Assembly: GCA_019671005.1 (NCBI GenBank) | Contig: CM033718.1 | Coordinates: forward strand, 31,078,508-31,142,507 | Reading direction: 5' to 3' | Length of the DNA: 64,000 nucleotides | Origin: Hibiscus mutabilis | Taxonomy: Eukaryota > Streptophyta > Magnoliopsida > Malvales > Malvaceae | Part shown: piece after piece, positions 26,566 through 38,730 of the stretch | How the letters are laid out: each line of letters starts with the position of its first letter | Position numbering within the stretch: the first letter of the stretch is position 1 | Notes under the pieces: model-generated | The model's input: only the letters and a program-made list of their open reading frames with translations | What the model was told of the DNA's origin: nothing | The model's database searches: none | Translations under genes and position numbers: made by a program

Positions 26566-29420
26566 TGTAGCGATGTCTCCGATTCGCTAAAAAATGAACG
26601 AGTTTTTTTGAAGTGTTTGTGATTTTTTGGATATAAAACGTTTATTTCGTCGGGTTTAAAAAACCGCATTTTATTAAAAATTGGAGTCGCCACCGGCCAC
26701 TTAGGTAGACCGGACACCATAAAACCAGAGATTTAAAAAAACCTGTTGGGTTCGGGAGTCGGTTATGGATGGGGAAGGATTAGCACCCCCACACCGCCCA
26801 AAATTGGTACTTTAATAATTACCGCTTCATTAATATTAGACTTTCCAGATTAAAGTGACGATTAGTTTAAAATTCAGTTATAATTGCGAGTAAATTTTAA
26901 GGGCCCCGTTATCCGAGAGTAAACGCCCAACCACTATCACTACGCCTGATACTGGCCTCGTTTACGCTCGGATAAAAGGGCACCGCATTGACATTATATA
27001 TCCCATTATGCAAACTTAGTGAACAAAATATAAAACATGGCAAATAATTTAAATACAATACAAATAAATATTAACATAATAAACTACTAATCGAACATAA
27101 ATAAAATACTAATCTAAAACATACATGCATACAGATTACTCCTACTCGTGACTAGAAATAAACCTAACATATCATAATAAGAAGGCATGAAACAAAAACA
27201 CATATTACAAGAAGATATACATATTACAATAAGACACATTGTAACATATGTAGAACATGGCATTATACATGACCAAGAAAATATACTAACACGTAGCCTA
27301 AAAGCAAAGAAAACATGCAATACATGCTAAAATATAAAACATGTTGTGTTCGAGCCAACTAAAATATCAATCTAATATGTGTGATACGAATAACCGAACA
27401 AATGCGTAAAAATATATAATCGCCATAAACTTAACACATATACATGTAAACATGAAAATACAAAGCATGTACGAGAGACATATGAAAAGGCAAAAGGCTA
27501 CATCAACATACACGATCATAATAAACGAACATGAACATTTAAATATGGAGCAGGACTGAAATGAAAGGACATAAACATAAGAAACAGAAATTAAAAGACA
27601 ATAGTATGCAATTTAGGGACGAAAATGCAAGCTGAACCGAATTTGAAAGGACTAAAATTGTAATTGGACCAAGGGGCAGACTTGAAATGAAAAATTCAAA
27701 AACACGGTGGGACTGGTGAGGTAATTTCGCCATTTAAAAACTGATTCAATTTGATTAGGGGTTGGAGTGCAAGATTTTAGAATATAAGGGGGACTGGAAT
27801 TGTAAATATCCCATGCGGTTAGACAGAAATGAAAATATAAAAAACGCGGGGGGATTTATTTCCGAATTTACCCATTTCACAAAATAAAATAACTATAAAA
27901 CCCCTTTTTCAGCCCGATCTCAAATTTTCCTCACTTTTTCTTTAATCGGTTTTATAATAACCCTTTTTTCTCTCAATTCACCCATCCCCAAATTTGTGAT
28001 GAACCCAGAAACCGACGACTTTCCAAACCGAACCCGAATATGAACTTAGATTTACACAAAGAATCACTCTTTGGCCTAGATCTAAGTAAATACGAAACGA
28101 ATTTTTTTTTGTTTGTGTTTAACCGAAATGAAACCAAAAAGGACCTCCCACTCCCTTCAGTTCACCATGTTAAGGTTGGGAAAGCTGAAGAGGCTTGTCA
28201 CTGGTGAGGGGAGATCCATCGATGACAAAGGTAACAACTCTACATCCCTCTCTTTTGGTATTATTGCGTATTTTTTTGTATGAATGCAAAGAAGTAAGAA
28301 AAAAAACAGAGCGTTACCACTGAAAACTTTGTGCTTTCCCCTTTTTTATTTTTCTCTCTGATTACAACTGGACTGCTTTACAATTACTTGTTTCATACAT
28401 ATATCACTCTCTTTTTGGTTTGGTAGTAAGTATTGTAAAATATTTTTAGATCTGGACTGATACTGACATCGCCTTTTTTTTTGTGTTGTTCTTTGATATA
28501 TCTGAACGCGGTGGTTGGAGGCCGGCATGGTGGCGGTAAGGGGGAGATGTCTTCAGCCAGAGGCGTTCTCGGCCGTTGGATCAGATTCGATCTAACGGTC
28601 AGGATGGCTTGAAGAATGCACGGTCCAGATGAAACCTCAATCGGTGAAACAGCTTCAGATCGTGGCACGTGGGGCTCAGCAGTCGAGGGGTTATAGCGCG
28701 TGGGACTCACGCACGCGTGGGATATCGAAGGGTCCACGCGTGGCATTCGAACTGTCCGAGCGTGTAGTTCACGCGGCCAGCTAGATATTTTTCCTTCCTT
28801 GATTGTGGCCGTTGGATCCACATTTTGATCCAAGGGCTCTTGGTTGGCTGCGCAAAGATAGAGTAATTAGGGTTAGATATATGATGTATTAGGGTTTTGC
28901 TAGGGTTTTGGGCTTGGGCCAACCGGGCCTTGTAATTTATGGGCTTTAATAATATGGACATTTAATTTAAGTGAATTTTTTATTATTTTTAGATTTGTCC
29001 GTATATTAATAATAATATAATAGTAAATGCATACACATACATACTTACGTACACATAAATACAATTGTAATGAAGTACATTCACACGTAAATACACTTAA
29101 TAATAATACATGCAACACTTATTCGTATACATTCAATAATAACAAGGACATTAATAATATATACATGCAAACATATATAAACCTACTCTTAAATGCACAT
29201 ATACTAACATACATTATACGATACTCCTAACATAAATATAACCATATCACACATATATTAATAGGTACGTAATACACCACATAAATATATGAATCATGCA
29301 TACCATCACACACATATCATTATGTAATATTAATAACATATACACACACACACATATATGTAATCATGCACTAATATATTAATATGATACTTAGAGATTA
29401 GATAAAAATGAGTGATTACA
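26566..29420 (-). repeat. Ogre 3' LTR (2,855 bp)
   Basis: Plus-strand ends are TGTAGCGATG and GTGATTACA, and it aligns throughout with 41996-44728. It keeps a stretch at about 27918-28070 that the other LTR has lost, which explains the 122-bp difference in length together with small indels. Two hairpins built on CCGTTGGATC/GATCTAACGG lie at about 28570-28600 and 28806-28835. The edge at 29020-29380 is an ACAT-rich simple-sequence stretch. Open frames in it (28346-29118) are not recognised. Confidence 0.93.
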
Positions 29421-29433
29421 GTTGCCCCTCTTT
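29421..29433 (-). promoter_or_regulatory. Ogre polypurine tract
   Basis: The minus strand reads AAAGAGGGGCAAC directly before the 3' LTR start at 29420. This is the expected place and base composition for plus-strand DNA priming. Confidence 0.75.
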
Positions 29434-31549
29434 GCTTGTTCTCATGGAATGGGAACAAAGCAATGATTCATAAGCACTCATTTTTATCCGACTTCCCTAT
29501 TTGTAGCTTTGGAAACACGTGCTCTTCTGGAACTCTCCGCTTTTCCTTGGCTGAATCTTCGGGCTCGTAAGTCCTTTCTATGTAACTTCTTCCCCCTCCG
29601 ATCTTGGAGCTACAGGCTCTTCCTATATGGAACCCTTCGCTGTGAAGCTTCAAGTTATGAGTCCCTCCTATATAGAATTTTTCATCTTGAGACGGTAAGG
29701 CTCAGAGTCCTTCCTATATAAAACTTTTTGCCTTCAACGCGGCTGGTTTTTTCTATATACAACCTTTTGCGCCACAGATGGATTCTTCCGACTGGGAGTT
29801 CTTCCTGTATAGAACTGCTAATCTTCAAACCCTGGAGCCGTCAGTCCTTCTTATATAGAACTTTTAGCTTATGAAATCTCAGAGCTACGGGTTCTTCCTA
29901 TATAGAACCTCTCACTCTAAGACAGTAAAGCTCAGAGCCCTTCCTATATGGGACTCTTCGCTTTCAACACAATAGGTTTTCCCTATATAAAACCTTGTGT
30001 ATCATGGGTGAATTCCTTCGGCTGGGAGTTCTTTCTATATAGAACTGCTAGTCTTCACCCTGGAGCTGCAAGCCTTTCCTATATAAAACTTTCAGCTTCT
30101 AAAATCTCGGAGCTACTGGTTCTTCCTATATAGAATCTGTCACTCTAAGACAGTAAAGCTCGGAGCCCTTCCTATATAGTACTCTTCGCTTTCAAACACA
30201 ACAGGTTTTCCCTATATAACCTTGTGTGTCATGGGTGAATTCCTTCGGCTGAGAGTTCTTCCTATTTAGAACTGCTAGTCTTCACCCTGAAGCTGCAAGC
30301 CTTTCCTATATAAAACTTTCAGCTTCTGAAATCTTAGAGCTACGGGTTCTTCCTATATAGAATCTTTCACTCTAAGACAATAAAGCTCGGAGCCCTTCCT
30401 ATATAAGACTCTTTGCTTTCAAACACAATAGGTTTTCCCTATATAACCTTGTGTGTCATGGGTGAATTCCTTCGGCTGGGAGTTCTTCCTATTTAGAACT
30501 GCTAGTCTTCACCCTGTAGCTGCAAGCATTTCCTATATAAAACTTTCAGCTTCTAAAGCCTCGGAGCGGGGGATTCTTCCTATATAGAACCTCTCTCTGC
30601 AGGCGCTTGGAAACATAGGCCTTTTGTATGTAGAACCTTCATGTTCACATTTGGGATTCACACCACGATGGCTACCGACGTCTCTTTGAATCCATAGATA
30701 CAGGTCTAAGATAAAACAAAATGCTATGACAAATGAATTGACATGCTCCGAATCCTAGTGATGTCTAACTATTCATGATGCATTAGTGTCAATATCTTGG
30801 TGGGCCTGCTTTAGTCCTCAGTCAATCTCAACTTCACGTTGTTCATTCTCTCCCCTTTTTGGCAGCGATACCCCATTTCACTGTCGGGTTCAACCATTCC
30901 AACCTTTCTTTTTCTAAATTTCTGACTTAGGGTTCTAAAGTGCCCTTTCGGGTTTTCGCTTTAGAGGTTTTTTTTTCAAGGGGTGCCCTTCTGGGTTTTC
31001 ACCTGGGAGATCTCTCTTGTTATCTCGCATGCTTTCTTTTGAATAAGCAGAGCGTGCGCCATTGGTCATCTTATCCTGTTGCTTGAAGCCTTCTGCCTTC
31101 CCTATCAACGGCCGTTATGTAGGGAGCTAGAGGGCAAAGTTAACATCGTTTTCTAATCACCTGCATTTTTAAGGTTAGATCACAGTAATGCTCAGAAATC
31201 TCTTGTTTACCATAAGCCTATGTTAGCTTATTTGCCTCAAATTAACAAGAAGGCAAGGAATGGATGCTTAAAAACACGATTTTATTAAGATTAAGGGTTT
31301 GGGATACTTTAAGAGAGTTATGACACACATGAGAAAGAAGAAAAGCTAAATATGAAATAAAAGATCCCTCATTATCTTCAGTATGAATGATACATGATCC
31401 TGTCAACTAGTGTAGAATCTTTTGCCTGAAGCTCCCTCTTCACAGGGTTCGTGGGGATGACCCTTCTCTTCGGATATCCAACCTTTCAATTTATCCAAGC
31501 CGCCCTTTACGGGTTTTCAACTCGGGTCCTCCCTTTGCTTCAAGACGCC
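29434..31549 (-). other. Ogre 3' untranslated region
   Basis: Lies between the end of pol and the polypurine tract. The part next to the LTR is a tandem-repeat field (about 29560-30600). The rest (30600-31549) has degenerate repeats of a 'gggttttcgcc' type near 30945-31005 and 31510-31565, and no gene. Ogre elements are known for variable tandem repeats here. Open frames at 29509-29721, 29948-30133 and 31451-31699 are incidental. Confidence 0.7.
29560..30600. repeat. Ogre 3' region tandem repeats (~230 bp) built on CCTATATAGAAC
   Basis: Higher-order units of about 230 bp start near 29886, 30115 and 30345. Each holds five or six sub-units centred on TTCCTATATAGAAC, which is palindromic around TATATA, spaced 30-60 bp. 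Constant words include 'ctctaagacagtaaagctc' and 'ccttcggctgggagttctt'. Confidence 0.9.
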
Positions 31550-33000
31550 CTATTTTGGGTTTTCGCCCTGAGCTCTCCATTTTTGTTCTTTTCTTCTTTT
31601 TCTTTTTTTCTTTTCTCTCTTTTTTTCCCAAATGTAGTATTTCTTAACAGCATCAGAATTTACAGGGCTTTTCAGCTCGTCTCCATCCATTTCAGTTAAG
31701 ATTAGGGCTCCTCCTGAGAAGGCCTTTTTTACCACGTACGGCCCTTCCTAGTTGGGCATCCACTTTCCTCGAGAATCTTTCTAAATCGGGAGGATTTTCT
31801 TGAGCACCAGATCCCCCTCTCTGAATTCTCTTGGGCGCACCTTTTTGTTGTATGCTCGCATCATCCGCTTTTGGTACATTTGACCATGACAAATGGCCTT
31901 TAGTCTATTTTCATCAATGAGATTTAGCTAGTCGAGTCTGGCCTGCACCCATTCAGATTCTTCCAATTTTACTTCATTTAAGACCCGAAGAGACGGGATC
32001 TCTACCTCAATGGGGAGTACTGCTTCGGTACCATACACCAAGGAGTAGGGTGTTGCCCCTGTTGATGTGCGAACGGACGTCCTATAGGTGAAAAGGGCAA
32101 ATGGTAACTTCTCATGCCAATCCCTGTAGGTATCCATCATCTTTGCTATGATCTTCTTTATGTTCTTGTTTGCTGCTTCCACTGCCCCATTCAATTTAGG
32201 ACGATAGATTGTGGAATTATGGTGTGTTATCTTGAATTGAGTGCACACATCCGTCATCATTTTTTTATTCAGATTGGAAGCGTTGTCGGTGATGACCCTT
32301 TCTGGCAAACCGTATCGACAAATAATCTCCTTCTTTAGGAACTTACATATTGTAGTCCTTGTGATGTTGGCGTAAGATGTTGCCTCTACCCATTTAGTGA
32401 AATAGTCTATGGCGACCAAAATGAAACGGTGTCTGTTGGAAGCTTTTGGATGAATCTGCCCGATGACGTCCATGCCCCACGCCGCAAAAGGCCACGGAGA
32501 ATTCATGGTGTGTAAAGGCGATAGGGGTGCGTGAATCTTGTCAGCGTAAATTTGGCATTTGTGGCATTTCCTAGCATAATCCATACAATCTCCCTCCATG
32601 GTCAACCAAAAATAGCCATATCTCATAATTTTCCGGGCTATAGACAGCCCGTTGGCGTGCGTTCCACATAGCCCATCATGTACCTCGGCTAAAATTTCCT
32701 TCGTCTCCCGGGCATCCACACATCTCAACAATGTCTTATCATGACTTCTCTTATATAGGATCTCCCCATCTAGGACATATCCGGTTGCCATTTTTCTGAT
32801 TGTTTTTCTGTCATTGTCATTTGCCCCTTCCGGATACTTTTGAAGCTTGACATATTGCAAGATGTCATAGTACCATGGGTTTCCATCAATCTCTTCCTGC
32901 ACATTACAACAATGAGCAGGCCTTTCAAACGTCTGCATCTTAATGGGCTTCATTTTTGCCCAAGTGTTTGTTTTAAACATGGATGCCAGGGTCGCCAAGG
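31550..33000 (-). pseudogene. Ogre integrase (pol C-terminal part)
   Basis: Integrase inserts the cDNA into chromatin. The open stretch 33097-31928 (389 codons) holds the tail of the second RNase H and then the integrase. An HHCC zinc finger is at residues H140, H147, C178, C181. The catalytic triad is D210 (GMDVIG), D271 (ITDNAS) and E307 (NGAVEAAN). After an in-frame TAG at 31928 the same frame continues to 31550 through the C-terminal domain (EGDLVLKK and GPYVV motifs), with further stops near 31777 and 31750. It ends in a Lys/Arg-rich tail. Catalytic residues are intact, but the stops make it non-functional as written. The frame at 31692-31892 is a shadow. Confidence 0.92.
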
Positions 33001-33898
33001 CGTCTGCCATCTGATTTTCTTCTCGGGGAAGGTAATTGAAGCTGACCCTTTCAAACTCCTTGGTGAGTTCTTGAATCAATTCATAATATTTGACCAACTT
33101 TGGGTCCTTGGTTTCCTATTCCCCAAGAAATTGGTAAATTACTAAGGATGAATCTCCGAATACTCGAAGTTCCTTGACCTTTCTTTCAATAGCTGAGTTT
33201 AGTCCTATAACGCAGACTTCGTATTCAGCTATATTGTTGGTGCAGAAGAATTCTAATCTGCTGGTGAAGGGATAATAGACATCCTCAGGAGAAATTAGCA
33301 CGGCTCCTATCCCATGTTCGAGGGCGTTAGAGGCTCCATCGAAGTAAAGCTTCCATGATTTATCATTTGAAACCTCTTCCTCGGTTGTAATGCACATCAA
33401 GTCTTCATCTGTGAAATTAAAGTTCAACGCCTCATAGTCGTCCGAAGCGCGACTAGCTAGGAAATCTGCTACGGCACTCCCCTTTACGGCTCTTTGGCTT
33501 ACGTATACAATATCGAATTCGGATAAGAGCATCTGCCAGCGGGCCATCCTTCCCGTTAGTGCTGGCGCTTCCATTAAGAACTTTAATGGGTCTAACTTGG
33601 ATATCAGCCAAGTAGTATGGTACAACATATACTGCCTAAGCCATTTCGTAGCCCAAACTAGAGCACAACACAGCTTCGGAACTGGCAGGTACCACGTTTC
33701 GCAATCATTGAACTTCCTGCTTAGGTAATAGATGGCTTGCTCCCTTTTCCCTGACTCATCGTGTTGCCCCAATACACATCCCATTGAATTCTCAAAGACT
33801 GTAAGGTAGATGATTAATGGTCGATCTGGTATTGGTGCGACTAAAATCGGAGCATTTGTCAGGTACCTTTTGATCTTTTCTAGGGCTCTTTGACATTC
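33001..33898 (-). pseudogene. Ogre RNase H and second, archaeal-type RNase H
   Basis: The frame 33784-33116 (222 codons) covers the end of the normal gypsy RNase H, a linker, and a second RNase H domain with FDGASN, NNIAEYE and FGDSSLVIYQ motifs carrying the acidic residues. Captured archaeal-type RNase H is known in Tat-lineage elements, including Ogre. The normal domain has lost part of its motif set by drift. A TAG at 33116 splits the second domain; the frame resumes directly after it with ETKDP and runs into the integrase. The upstream stop at 33899 separates it from reverse transcriptase. Both breaks are single in-frame codons. Confidence 0.88.
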
Positions 33899-35083
33899 CT
33901 AATCCCACATACCAGGATTATTCTTTCTAAGAAGTCTGAAGACCGAGTCACATCGGTTGGTTAATTGGGAAATGAAACGAGAGATATAATTCAACCTCCC
34001 CAGAAAACCGTAAACTTCATTCTGAGTGTGGGGTGGTAAGAGATCCTGGATGGCTTTCACTTTATCCGGATCGATCTCAATCCCTCTTCTGCTTACCACG
34101 AACCCTAGGAGTTTTCCAGAAGTAACGGTGAAGGTACACTTGGCAGGATTAAGCCTCAGCTGGTATTTCCGTAGTCTTTGAAATAGTTTTCTCAAGTTCT
34201 GTAGGTGTTCCTCCTCTGTTGGGGACTTGGCAATCATGTCGTCCACGTATACTTCTATTTCTTTGTGCATCATGTCACGAAAAAGAGTCACCATTGCTCT
34301 TTGGTACGTTGCTCCTGCATTCTTGAGCCCAAAAGGCATCACCCGCTAACAAAAAGTGTCCCACATGGTTATGAACGTAGTTTTTTCCATGTCGTTAGAG
34401 TCTATCTTTATTTGGTTGTACCTTGAAAAGCCGTCCATGAATGAAAACCATGAATGTCTTGCGATGTTGTCAACTATCGTGTCAATGTGTGGTAGGGGGA
34501 AATTGTCTTTAGGGCTGGCTCAGTTTAGATCCCTATAATCTATGCACATACGAACTTTCCCGTCCTTCTTTGGTACTGGTACGATGTTTGCAACCCATTC
34601 AGGGTATTTGGCTACCTCCAAGAAACCAACGTCAAACTATTTTTTTACCTCTTTTCTGATCTTTAACAACATGTCTGGTCTCATTCTCTGAAGTTTTTGC
34701 TGTATTGGTTTGCACTCCGGCTTTGTTGGCAATTTGTGCACCACTATGTCAGTATTCAATCCTGGCATATCTTGATAAGTCCAGGCGAAAACATCCTTAA
34801 ATTCCTGAAGTAGGGTTATCAGTTTGCGCTTGGTTTTAGAGGAAAACGTTGTCCCTATTTTCACTTCTTTTCTCTCTTCTTCAGTCCCTAAGTTTACAAC
34901 TCTGTTTCTTCTTGGTGGAGCATGATCTGCCTTTCTTCGTTGGCCACCATTCTCTTCATCTCTACCAGGACCTCATATTCTATCTCATCATCTTCTTCCT
35001 CAATTCCCTCTGAGATCTCAGGGCATTCAAAATTCACTCCGGGATTGGATCCGGTATCATTTATATAGTCAATCATGAGCGAC
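33899..35083 (-). pseudogene. Ogre reverse transcriptase
   Basis: RNA-templated DNA synthesis. The exon begins after the presumed acceptor at 35084 with an acidic linker (35076-34894), then shifts frame near 34893. RT blocks follow: KLQRMRP (34700s), VPVPKKDGKVRMCIDYRDLN, the FMDG/SRYNQI block, MPFGLKNAGATYQRAM, and the catalytic YVDD at residues 32-35 of the open stretch 34342-33899, then the LGF block. In-frame stops are at about 34637, 34522 and 34343, so the domain is broken four times including the frameshift. Sequence around the active site is well preserved, which fits a fairly recent loss. Confidence 0.92.
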
Positions 35084-35294
35084 CTGCATTAAATGAGAAT
35101 GAATTGTATTGGGAAGAGGATGGCTTTATATGAAGGGAATGAACATGAAGAATGCATGAATGAAATAAATGAAATGTTGGTCATTCAGGAAAGCGGGGAT
35201 ATTTTTATTTCAACAAAAAAGTTAACATAAGTGCCCTATACAAAAGATCCCCATTGTTTATGGGAAAAAACAAAAGGTTGATTCGGAGCATTAC
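35084..35294 (-). other. Probable Ogre intron between protease and reverse transcriptase
   Basis: The minus strand has a GTAATG donor at 35294 and a T-rich stretch ending TTTAATGCAG at 35084. Length is 211 bp, with no coding similarity inside. Spliced introns at this place are established for Ogre elements. As the sequence stands, joining would keep a TAG at the junction, which I take as a later mutation. Confidence 0.55.
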
Positions 35295-36835
35295 TATGAT
35301 CTATTCCTAAAAACCACAGGTAGAACAATGCAGCTCCAGTTGTCAAGTGTTTCCCCGGGACGGCAGGGGCAGATGTTGGTCAACATTTTGCTGCCTTGGC
35401 CCTTTCCAGCTATCATGTTGATGTACATCCCTTCAAGTGATTCATTGAATATCTCCTCTTGGTTGAGTACGTTACTTTCCATAATTGCCTCTTCAACTTC
35501 TTGACCTGGCCGGTAGAAACCTCCAGAGACAAAAGTGGTTTTCAAACTAGGGAAGGACATTGGTCTCTACGGAATGTCTTCTCCTTTAAATCTGGCTTTT
35601 CTTTGCTCTTCTTTTCTCTTGTGTTCCTCTTTTCTCTGTTGGACACTTGGTTTGTAACCCAGCCCAAAATGATCCTTCTTGGTTATCATACTTTTGGCTC
35701 TTAGGCTCCCTTGTAATTTCTTCCCCAACCCTCTTCCTACTTTGGCTCCTCGGCCCACAGTTTCTGCGACGGTCATCTTGGTACAATTAGATAACCTGGG
35801 ATAGGGGATCTGACTTCCCTCCACGACGAATGTGGCATTCACTAGATCTAATGCTCGAAAAGTGCATTCTGCAGCATCCTTGTCATTTTGAATATAGGGG
35901 GCATCCGATGTCACTGAAGCAACAATTTCCTGCTCAGCCTCTACTGTGACCAATTTGCCTTCGACTACAAATTTTAATTTCTAATGCAATGATGAGGGGA
36001 TAACTCCTGCGGAGTGGATCCATGGCCTTCCCAATAAGCAGCTGTAAGATGGTTTTATGTCCATTACCACAAAATCAATCACATACTAAGTCGGTCCGAT
36101 CAATAGAGGCACCTCAATTTTTCCCATTGTTCCTCTTTGTGTACCGTCAAAGGCTCTTACGAAATTGTGGCAGGGCTTTAGGTGAGAACCATCTATTGGT
36201 AGTTTCTGCAAGGTCACCATAGGTAAAACGTTCAATGTTGACCCGTTGTCAGTCAGTACCCCAGGTACTACATACCCTTTGCAGTGGGTTGTAATGTTAA
36301 GGGCTTTGGTGGACCCCATTCCTCCCTCGGGGATCTCATCATCACTGAATGTTATATGATTATAGGCAGTAATATGCCCTACTATCCTGTCCAGATTTGT
36401 CACAGAAATATCCTGGGGCACAAAAGTTTGATTTAGTACTTTTAATAGTGCCTCACGGTGCCTTTCTGAACTCAAGAGCAACTCCATCACTGTGATCCTA
36501 GCCGGTTGCTTTCGTAGTTGTTCCACTACGCTGTACTCGCTATGTCTCAGGAACTTCAGAAATTCTTTGGCACAGGCCTCGGTTCTGCGCTCGTTCATCT
36601 TTGGGGGAGGTTCTTCACCGAATATCTGCGTGGGGCTAACCGCTGTATTCTTTCCCTTATCTTTGACCATTTCAGCTGCTCTCAAAGCCTCAGAGGAATA
36701 ACATCTACCGCTCCTCGTGAAATGGCCCACCTCACCAACATTCACCTCGCTCTTGCTTTTTTCGTCTTTTAGCGTAGGCTCTTTTACCTGACCATATTCT
36801 GGCTTTTCTGGCATGGTTACATTTATAGCATAGTT
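35295..36835 (-). pseudogene. Ogre protease region
   Basis: An aspartic protease that cleaves the polyprotein. The stretch 36814-36086 (242 codons) ends with the active-site segment VLTDNGSTLNVLP (Asp at residue 189, codon near 36250). After a TAG it continues with DIKPSYSCLLGRPWIHSAG, the conserved flap/C-terminal block. A second stop is near 35983. The open stretches 35953-35567 and 35560-35294, in the same frame, form the protease-RT linker with a Lys/Arg-rich segment. The domain order and D-N-G-S motif match Tat elements. The protein is broken by three in-frame stops, at 36086, about 35983 and 35567. Confidence 0.88.
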
Positions 36836-38730
36836 CTAGGGAGTTTGCCGCATATCCTTGAATGGGAACGGGGATGGTGCTGAAATGATGATCTTGGGAT
36901 TTATCTTGGTGGTTTCTCCTTGGGAGGCACCTGCATTCCCTGGCCTGGAAGAGATGATAAAAGGTCTATCCTTCCCGTATTTAGATTTGGGGCTATTCGT
37001 CATATGTACGTCCGACCCCTTCTTTCCCATGGGCTCTTCGAAGAATTCTATTTGCTTTTCATTCATCAATTGTTGTACCAATCTCTTGAATTCATCACAC
37101 TTTTGGATGTCATGCCCTTCATACTGATGGAACTCGCAATACACTTCACATCCCTTCTGCCTTATTATCATGCCTTTGTCGATCACATGGGCCATGCGTA
37201 ATTGTTGAAATACTCACTGCAAAGGAGATTTGATTTCTGACACATCATCCTTAATCTTCCTGGTAAAGTATTCTTCAATAACATTTACTCCTCTGTTCCC
37301 ATGATTAGGTAGCGGGTTAGTAGCTACACTTGGTTCTTCGAACTTCAATATCCCATAATCAATTAAGTTCTGCACAAGTTTTTTGAAGGCAAGGCAGTTC
37401 TCGGTGGGATGTACAGGGGCACCGCCGTGATAGTCGCAATGCGCGTTCGGGTTATACCAAGAAGGGAATGGCAGTTTGAAAGGAGTAACGATGTATGGAT
37501 AGAACAGGTCTGCTTCATACAACTGGAGTAAAGCTCCGAGTACGGAACGGGTAGGGCAGTAAAAGTTTTCCTCTCTTTCTCTTTTCTGGAGGTTCTATCC
37601 TCTCTTTGATTCGAGTTTTGTGCTTTTCCCACAGGTGCTTGTGGCTGTGAGAGTGTAAAATTCTTCGGGGTGGTGTAAGTGCTGGTGGCGTTTACTTCAT
37701 TCTTCTTACTGTATTTTCGAGACCCTTCCCCGCTATCAATTCTACCACTCTTAATTGCCAATTCAAGGGACTCCCCAGTCCTAATTAAATCAGCAAAACA
37801 TTGTGTTGTGTTATTAATGAGGCGATCGAAAAGTGCCCCTTTCAAAGTATTAATAAATAACAGCGTAATTTCATGTTCCGGAAGGGGTGGCTGAATTTGG
37901 GCGGCCACTTCCCGCCACCTTTGAGCATATTGTCGTAGACTTTCATTGGACTTCTGCCCCATATTTTCCAACATAATTCTACTGGGGGTCATATCTGTTA
38001 CATTCTTATATTGCTCAATGAATACTCTTGACAGATCTTTCCATGTCTTGACATTTACCTTGCTCAGCTGGGTGTACCACCGTTACGCCGCTCCAGTTAG
38101 GCTGTCTTGGAAATAGTGGATCAGTAGCTTCTCATCCTTAAGGTAGGCCGCCATCTTTCGACAATACATTGTTATGTGCGCGGAAAGACATGTGGTTCCA
38201 TTGTATTTGTCTAACTCTAGCGTTTTAAATTTTGGCGGTAGGACAAGATCGGAAACCAGACTTAAGTCACTAGCGTCATTTCCTAACTCTTCCATAGATT
38301 GTAACATTTTAAATTTTTCCTCCATGAGGAGAAACCTCTCCTCCCACTTTTTCTCTACCTCTATCCAGATCCTTTCGACCATATTCAGGTCTGGCACCTT
38401 CTCTTCATAAAGTGCTTCAGTGCCGAGGGGTTGAGTTTCAGGCGCCCCTATCTGAAGACTAGCTGACATTCTTGCAGGGTCGGTATACACATTTCTAGTC
38501 AGATTTGGCGCAGCTGGTTGAACCTTATAGTGAACTGGGGTACCCTCTGGTTCTTGAACGGTTTCTCCTTCAACTCTCTTTCCAAGACTTTTAGCCAACA
38601 ATACGGTTATGTCGGATACTATCGATGCTTGCGACTGAGCAATCTGTTCACTGAGGCTTCTTTGAGCCTCTTCAAGCCTTGCCTCGAGCTCTCTTTGCCC
38701 CTTTTCTAGACTGATTATCCTGTCTTCCAT
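36836..38730 (-). pseudogene. Ogre gag
   Basis: Gag forms the cytoplasmic virus-like particle. The start ATG at 38730 opens a coiled-coil N-terminus (residues 1-35) and a low-complexity linker. The Retrotrans_gag fold follows from about 38250 to 37600, including FKTLELDKYNG, WKDLSRVFIEQY and RQYAQRWREVAAQ blocks. A TAA at 38083 interrupts it and the same frame resumes. Near 37525 the frame shifts. The rest (37522-37214, 37195-36836) holds two zinc-knuckle-like motifs of the CxYH...H...C kind (CDYHGGAPVHPTENC and CEFHQYEGHDIQKC). The last stop, at 36836, precedes the protease linker. About 630 codons in all, usual for this lineage. Confidence 0.87.

Noticed and set aside
28393..28961. Overlapping open frames in the Ogre LTR
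   Set aside because: They lie in the locally GC-rich LTR segment where stops are rare by chance. The copy in the other LTR is shifted by indels.
29027..29380. ACAT/ATAC-rich tract taken for a possible tandem array or a small gene (29027-29230)
   Set aside because: It is low-complexity sequence at the LTR edge, present in both Ogre LTRs, with no fixed unit.
31692..31892. A 66-codon minus-strand frame after integrase
   Set aside because: A different frame of the same strand continues the integrase C-terminal domain, with EGDLVLKK and GPYVV motifs, so this one is a shadow.
32114..32338. Plus-strand frames opposite integrase and RT (also 32840-33145 and 34205-34538)
   Set aside because: They lie antisense to clearly recognised pol domains.
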